This document shows, in pieces, positions 57,949 through 64,000 of a DNA stretch of 64,000 nt. Under the pieces are notes generated by a model. That model saw only the letters and a list, made by a program, of their open reading frames with translations. It was not told where the DNA came from and did no database searches. This DNA is from Lineus longissimus (Eukaryota; Nemertea; Pilidiophora; Heteronemertea; Lineidae), in assembly GCF_910592395.1 (NCBI RefSeq), contig NC_088309.1, forward strand, positions 27,654,599 through 27,718,598. Reading direction: 5' to 3'. The translations under genes and the position numbers were made by a program. Each line of letters starts with the position of its first letter. Position 1 is the stretch's first letter.

Positions 57949-59715
57949 ATGGGTAGTGTAGACGTTCAGGATGTCTGGAACAGAGTAAATGCTGTATGCT
58001 TTGATGTTGACTCCACAGTATGCATCGATGAAGGCCTTGATGAATTTGCTGCTTTCTGTGGTGTCGGTGAAAAAGTGGCAGAGTGGTGAGTGTCAAGTCG
58101 AAAATATATCATCAACAGATGAGGTTCAAAGTTATTTCAAAGCTTAGGCCTAGAGGCCCTTCCTTATTAAGTATTATGTCAAAGGAGTTGCAAGTGACCA
58201 AGTCGAGCATTATGATTCATCTGTTCAGGACAGCAATCCACTTTCCACTTCAGGACCAATAAAGCTATGGGAGGATCAGTAACATTTAGGGAAGCTTTAT
58301 CAGAAAGGCTGAAGATTATCCAGCCAACTAGGAATCAACTAAGTCAGTTCCTGGAGTCGCATCCACCCAAGCTTACCCCAGGGGTAAAGTAAGTATTCAA
58401 GCAGAAACAAAGGCTAGTTTTCTACATGTGCTGTCTAGTTAGGACTGGGAGACAGTCAACCTCATTGCACTCTGTATGGCTACTGTTCCATTGCTAAGAA
58501 AATCATGTTCCCTTCCTTGTGTTCGAGTATTAGAGTGGAATCCTAGTCCTGGAATTGACTAATGTCGAGCTCTCTCAATTGCCATGTAGGCCCTACATAT
58601 TCTATTCAAATGCTCCTTCAGAACAACTAAGGATCTGTTGCATCAACCAGGGTGTTAACTGAAGTGCAAGTGATGGACGACTTACATGACTTAATGTAGA
58701 GTGTACCCAGTGCTCGATCCACTGAAGTAATCACTTACTTTACTGATGTATACTTGACTTTTTCAGGGCCTTGGTAGAGCTTCTCCACAGTCGTAAAGTT
58801 GATGTCTATTTAGTATCAGGTGGATTCAAAAGTATAATTGAACCAATAGCAAAGGAACTCAATGTGCCCATTGACAATATTTATGCTAATCGGTTCAAGT
58901 TTTATTATGATGGTGAGTAAATGCCTTCAAAGTGGAGAATTATTGTAAGTGGTGCGTTTAAGCTTACTTTACACTGTATAGTTCCATTTCCTAAACCAGA
59001 GTACATCATGTACGAATGAATGCCTCAGATTGAAAAGATCAGTCGTTCTTTGCAGAATCAGGCTGTTAAAATATTACCTGAGGCGATATGTCGTTCACAC
59101 TCCCAGTCATGTTCTTGATTCTGTTAAAGCTAGATGAAGGTTCGTATATGCCTCTGTTCCTTCTTCATTTCACAGGTTCGTACGCAGGGTTTGATGAAGA
59201 TGCCCCAACATCAGAATCTGGTGGTAAACCAAGTGTTGTCAAGCTGTTGAAAGAGAAATGTAACTACACTGTCATGGCGATGATAGGGGATGGTGCTACA
59301 GATATGGAGGCCTCACCACCAGCGGTATGTCACGTTGATTCTTGCACTAAAATGTCCATTTGTGAGCTCTGCCAAAGCTCTCCCATCAGTTGACAGAACA
59401 ATATATGTCTGCCCAGACATTTTCGCTTAAGAGTGAAGCTTATATGCAAACTCACCTGGCTTGATTGAGACAATCTTTGAATGAGAGGTACAATGTGGAT
59501 TCTAACTGGGATGGTAACGTAACTGGCTACTCTAGAGTATGCAGCACTTCCACAACCAGAATTCACTTTGATCTTAAAAACTAGCTTATGAATGTTGTAT
59601 CTTGTTTCAGGATCTGTTTATTGGTTTTGGAGGCAACAAGATTCGAGAAAGTGTCAAAAGTAAGGCGCCTTGGTTTGTGATGGACTTTAAAACTCTCATT
59701 GATGCACTGAAATGA
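57949..59715 (+). CDS. PSPH: Phosphoserine phosphatase, five coding exons
   Basis: Coding exons: 57949-58085, 58254-58388, 58767-58912, 59176-59324, 59611-59715. They sum to 672 nt, or 223 residues (human PSPH has 225). All junctions are GT-AG and in phase. The enzyme removes phosphate from L-phosphoserine, the last step of serine synthesis, in the cytosol. HAD-family residues are intact: the nucleophile motif FDVDSTV with Asp19 and Asp21, the SGGF motif with Ser108, Lys157 in ESGGKPSVVKLL, and Asp178/Asp182 in GDGATDME. Expected PSPH signatures AMGGSVTFREAL and YAGFDEDAPTSESGGK are present. The ATG follows a spliced 5' leader. Confidence 0.97.
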
Positions 59716-59819
59716 TGAGGACTTTTCCGAAGTAACAGTTGGGACATTTTCAGGAATATGGATTCCCACATTGTACTTGTTAGACAATTAATTAGAAGAT
59801 CAATATGTCTATTTTGGGA

Positions 59820-59825
59820 AATAAA
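59820..59825 (+). terminator. Poly(A) signal of PSPH
   Basis: AATAAA 105 bases after the PSPH stop codon, at a normal 3' UTR distance, followed by T/GT-rich sequence (TTATTTGTTAG, then TTTGTCTCTGTGTGG). Confidence 0.7.
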
Positions 59826-60287
59826 AGTTATTTGTTAGATTAATAGAGTGCATCTTTGTCTCTGTGTGGTGTGATGGTTCAGTTGCTCAATCAGTTGCAA
59901 TTGTCCATCAAATTCGTGACAGGAGTCCAGGCTTGGAAAACTCTCAATGATGGTCTTCCTGGACAGCAGTGTGGCACTGTGTCGCTGTCATAATCAAGTG
60001 TCGTTTCAGTGTCTACAACAAGAGACCATATAATCATAATCGCATGCCATTGGTTCTCTGGAAGGGTCAACTTGGCTCAGTGATTAGGAAGACCGCCCTG
60101 GTTGTGCTTCCCCCTCCGGCTGCAAGGGTAACTCCATTGATTTCCCACTGCTCCCCCTCCACTGGTTTTTCCTCCAATATCTAACCCCCCTTCTTAACTC
60201 CTATTATCTTCTAATTAATTGTCAGCCCTCTCCCCAATCCCTCTGTCACAATCGAAACCGTCGCCCTTTCCATCACTGTCGTCAGAA

Positions 60288-60350
60288 TGAAATTGCGGTC
60301 GTTTCGCCCCCAATCGTTTCGGTCCAAATCAAAGTCGTTTCATCAGTTGC
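60288..60350. repeat. Degenerate (A)GTCGTTTCG-type short repeat
   Basis: GGTCGTTTCG, AATCGTTTCGG and AAGTCGTTTCA occur within about 60 bases, spaced by C- or A-rich stretches. It looks like the remains of a short-period tandem or dispersed repeat. The open frame across it is basic and low-complexity and is not called as a gene. Confidence 0.4.
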
Positions 60351-60812
60351 CTGTCATTCCAGATTTTAGAAGAACCCAACATATTTTGTACTGTGGTAAT
60401 AATCCTTGGCACGAATTTTCCCGTCAAAACGCAAAATTTCTTCCAATTTTACCACGACTGAACCCATGACAAAATCACCCATTCTTCTTTTGTTGGATAC
60501 TTTTTTATGCAGCTGTGGCGTCAAATGTATTCGTTCCGGTTCATGTAAGTAGAATTTCATCACCCTCCCTGTTTTTAATCGGCGTTCTATTTCTGCTTTT
60601 GGTTGAAAGGCCCGTAATTTGGCGTAAACAACAAAATCGAAATGTCAAAAAGAAGCCATCACCCAAACGTAGAAAAGTAGACACATACATGTATATGTAA
60701 ACTTTTTTTCAGTGACCATGGGCATCTGCCATGCCATCATAATGTGTATTTGTTCAACATGTAAAGTAGTATAGGCTGTAAAGTGTAAGTACTCTGGTCT
60801 CTAATAGGTCGT

Positions 60813-60938
60813 TGCACTTGATTTGGGATGATGTTAACAAAGACGTTGCGTCACATCACGTTACAGTTATGTAAAACAGTCAGAGTGATGTTGTGACGAT
60901 GACCAACACTTTGTAAACATTATTCCCAATCAAGTGCG
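60813..60938. mobile_element. MITE-like fold-back element with about 45-bp inverted arms
   Basis: The left arm (GCACTTGATTTGGGATGATG at 60814, on through TTAACAAAG and GTCACATCAC) is an imperfect inverse of the right arm ending at 60937 (TTGTAAACATTATTCCCAAT, CAAGTGC). The arms leave a central loop of about 30 bases. Length about 125 bp with no coding capacity, as in non-autonomous DNA transposons. Target-site duplications are not clear. Confidence 0.7.
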
Positions 60939-62715
60939 TGAATCTATAGTATGGCGGCGATGCTGTATACAAATTCTGGCAAAGACCCGGACTCCTGGTA
61001 GGGGTAACTCATGCACTGGTGATTTTGAAATCAAATCGGATAAGTTTGGTTACTGCTTTGATGTAAACATTTCCAGATTGTGAAACTCATTGATGTTTAT
61101 GGTCAGGTTCAAGGTCAGGCTGACTTTTACAACGTGTTGTGTGTCGATATCCCTCCTTCACCGACATCAGAATGGCTGTCACTACTCTTACTTGGTTGTC
61201 CCCCACTTCTGAGGATACATTGTTAGTGTTACAAAAGGCTCACACTGAAAGGCAAGCCCTAATTATTCATGACCAATAAAAACCATAACAACTGTGCCAT
61301 TTAATTCTTGCTCATAGTCATTCTTGCTCATGTACAAATTTGATAGCGAGACTCAACTGATTTCCGGGTCAACTAGAATATGATGGCATGCCTTGCATAT
61401 GAGGCATTTTGTAATGGATGTTATCAAACGTGTAGTTATCAAAATTGTATTCGCTTGCAACTGAACCAGAAGCCTGTTCATTCAAGACTTTATCATAAGG
61501 CTTTATATTCTTGATTGAATGTGATTTGTATTTTCTGTTTACTTCTCCCTGGTCCAATCGTGTCAGTGGCCTGATCAACAGTTTTCCTGTCGATATAGTT
61601 TGGATGTATAGCCGAGCCCCACAACCAATTACCCCACTTTTAACTCCAGGCCGAGCATTATAAAGAGCTCAGAACCTTGACTGAAGAGGAAATTGGTTCA
61701 CTCAATGCTGTCACCGTTACAAGTACATGTAGCACAGCTGGTGTCTCAGTTCACTGATGCTCGTCGGTGTGTTTGTATTGTCAATGGGTGTTATTCTGCA
61801 GATGTCAGTCGTCAGTCCATAGTTTGAGGTAGTTACATTGTGTCAGTCTCAATATTCAGCTTCAAAGACAAGGTCAGTTACATCACATGCTCGTTTCTTT
61901 GTTCACTGTTAGTTGGTTATCTGATCTCATTTATGGTATCTTTTCTGTGACTGTGTCAAATATAAGTTGGAGTCTTATGCTTCTCACTGGTATTTTCACG
62001 ATCAATTTTTGGCAAACTTTCCATATGGTGTCTCAATTCCAGTTGGAAGCAAGGTGTATTAAAATCATGTTTGTACACCAGGCTCTGATTGTTTCCTTCA
62101 TTCATTTCGAGTCGGAGATGAGTATATTAATCATGTATATCAATGTACACCAAGCTGGGTTCATTTCCTTCGTGAGGTGACAGGATGCATTAGTAATTGC
62201 TGCAGTCATAACAGGCATGCTATGAGAAAATAGGAGATCATCATGCTAATCAAACATCGCCAATATCGGATCATCAATGTCATGTTGACCAACCTTTAAT
62301 GTCAACATGGATTGAAATAAATGGCACTTCTATCTGAGCGTGACTGTGCATCTTTCATTGTTGGAACAACATGTCAACTTTTCTATTTCTGGCAAAATTC
62401 TTGTCTGAAAATTTGGAAATGGCATATTGCCTTTTTCAATATCAGTTGGGCATATCCGACCTTTTCAAATTGAGTATTAGGTGATGGTGCAGTGCAAGTG
62501 GAGTGGAATGGGTGGCTAGATCAGGATAAACTAATGAAATCAACTTGCTTGAGTCTTGGCTGCATGTCTTACTTGATGTTTTAGATTGTAGCCACACCTA
62601 ACACTGAACATCTTTGATTTGGATGAGTGATATCCCTTCAGCCCATTCTAGTGCCAACCTCAATGATAAGTCACTAATAAGTGGAACGTTCCCAAAGGGA
62701 ACATGAATCCCAAAT

Positions 62716-62739
62716 AATGATGATGATGATGATGATAAT
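62716..62739. repeat. (ATG)n microsatellite
   Basis: Seven or eight ATG/ATA triplets in non-coding sequence. Confidence 0.85.
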
Positions 62740-63829
62740 GGAATGTTCTGTCCTCCTAAAATAACTCTCTAGTGTCGCTAGAAGTTTTAATGTTTCTCTT
62801 ATTACCGAGCCATCACCCCTTCTCATACATGATTTATGTTGGTAATGGGTGTCGATGGTTAATGAGAGGCATAACTGCCAAATCTTGATTAAGAGATCTC
62901 CTCGCCGGTCATTAACAAAGGAAAAGGGTTGACTACCAATGAGCCTAGGAACTGAGCATGTTTACATTTCCAAGCGTGACTTTATTGTGTTCTCTGATCG
63001 GCAGTGATCTTCAAGACAAACAGGATCTTGTGTGAAAACCCAATGGCCTACTTCCTTGTTTCAATATCTGGGTAGGATATTAATTGGAAAAGTCGGATGG
63101 GTGACATACATTGATTTGATAAACTACTGTATCATACATTGTAATCATATAGGTCTATGTTCCATTTCTATGCAATGCTTTCTGCAGCACAGCACAGTGT
63201 TTTAACTTCTTTGTGCTGAGTGAATCGGTTGACATATACAACGGTGAAAATGGCATTTCATATGGTAAATTCAATATGTGGGTCAGCAGGTTTGTGTTGT
63301 CTATGTGTGCTCTAGCTACATGTAACTTATTGTAAGGAAATTTTAGGAAATTATCTGTATTTATGACTGCCTTTGGTCTGTAGATGATTGCAGTCTTACC
63401 TCAAGGTAACTTGAAAAGCTACTTGAAAAGTAACTACTAATCCCCGGCTGCTTCCAAACTCGTCCAAAGGAACAGGAGTTTGTTGTGAAGGAACGTGACA
63501 CTCAAGAAATAGGTGATGCCATTCATATGATTTGTGGCATCATAATTTATTCTATCTTTGCATTTCTCACTTTAATCATTTATGATATCGATGGATCAGT
63601 TTCATGACTCTTCACTGCCTGTTGTGGAATATGTTGATTTGCTTGGAAGCATCAGTGCACAAACCTCATCAATGCTACATTGTTTTCATGGTTTTATGAG
63701 ATCAAAATCAGAAAATGTTTCAAGCAGCTCCCCTTGGTTGTTGTTGATGTATTAAGAGCGCTTTGCGATAGTTGTTTTTAAATTGTTCATTCCCAGCAGC
63801 TGCAGAGTTATATCAAATGTCCATGTTCA

Positions 63830-63850
63830 CCCCCCCCCCCCCCCCCCCCC
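63830..63850. repeat. 21-base C homopolymer
   Basis: An uninterrupted run of 21 C. Such runs are prone to sequencing and assembly length error. Confidence 0.9.
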
Positions 63851-64000
63851 AGCCAATGGCAGGTGGTATTCTGACTCCCAGGCCTTCATTGTTTACCAAC
63901 GACACCTCTACTCCGCAGCTGTAGAGTCGGATGAAATATCCGTCTCTGAGCGATTTAAGACAATCACTGTGCACATGTTAATGTCACATCCAATCTATGT

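Larger units (their letters stand above)
60939..64000. other. Intergenic, no gene recognised
   Basis: Apart from the ATG microsatellite and C run, nothing supported. The hydrophobic open frame at 61887-62180 contains an internal near-duplicate (TGTACACCA followed by TTTCCTTC) and looks like repeat-derived sequence. Confidence 0.5.

Noticed and set aside
61887-62180. Hydrophobic 97-codon frame
   Set aside because: Contains an internal sequence duplication and lacks recognisable membrane-protein motifs or splice sites.
1-64000. CRISPR array, operon or prokaryotic mobile system
   Set aside because: All confident genes are intron-containing or animal GPCR type. The regular repeats are head-to-tail minisatellites without unique spacers.

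Overview
The window is nuclear DNA of a bilaterian animal, most likely an invertebrate. The genes have GT-AG introns and animal-only domain combinations. I would guess a lophotrochozoan or an invertebrate deuterostome. This rests on gene content (an ADAMTS-like/punctin gene, an FMRFamide-type receptor, HOPX, MORN3, PSPH) and on frequent TACATGTA-type motifs; the species cannot be named from sequence alone. Gene density is low, and much of the window is intron or intergenic DNA with decayed repeats.

Layout. 1-9.7 kb: no recognisable gene. 9796-10671 (+): an unidentified single-exon ORF of 291 codons with a basic N-terminus and an acidic middle. About 14.83-15.11 kb (+): a decayed LINE reverse-transcriptase fragment. 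17001-17986 (+): a two-exon, 81-residue HOPX (homeodomain-only) gene with the intron at the classic homeodomain 46/47 site.

20.7-52.3 kb (-): one large gene. I reconstructed it as 16 coding exons whose phases all join and whose summed length, 3102 nt, is an exact multiple of three (1033 residues). It encodes a secreted ADAMTS-like/punctin (MADD-4-like) matrix protein: signal peptide, TSP1, ADAMTS cysteine-rich domain, ten further TSP1 repeats with one Ig domain among them, and a C-terminal PLAC domain. The spacer domain usual in the family is absent. A single-exon peptide GPCR (25442-26497, same strand) sits in its 5 kb intron 9, and a decayed tRNA-Phe relic sits in intron 4. The 18.4 kb intron 1 holds a 76-bp tandem array, a 54-bp tandem array next to a TATA-like site, and several unproven small ORFs.

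55.6-59.8 kb: MORN3 (-) and phosphoserine phosphatase PSPH (+) are arranged head to head across about 0.7 kb, and both are complete. After 59.8 kb I see only repeats: a fold-back MITE-like element, an ATG microsatellite and a 21-base C run.

The genes do not form a pathway. The strongest observations are the spacer-less punctin gene with its distant signal-peptide exon and nested receptor, and the invertebrate HOPX gene with a duplicated splice acceptor.
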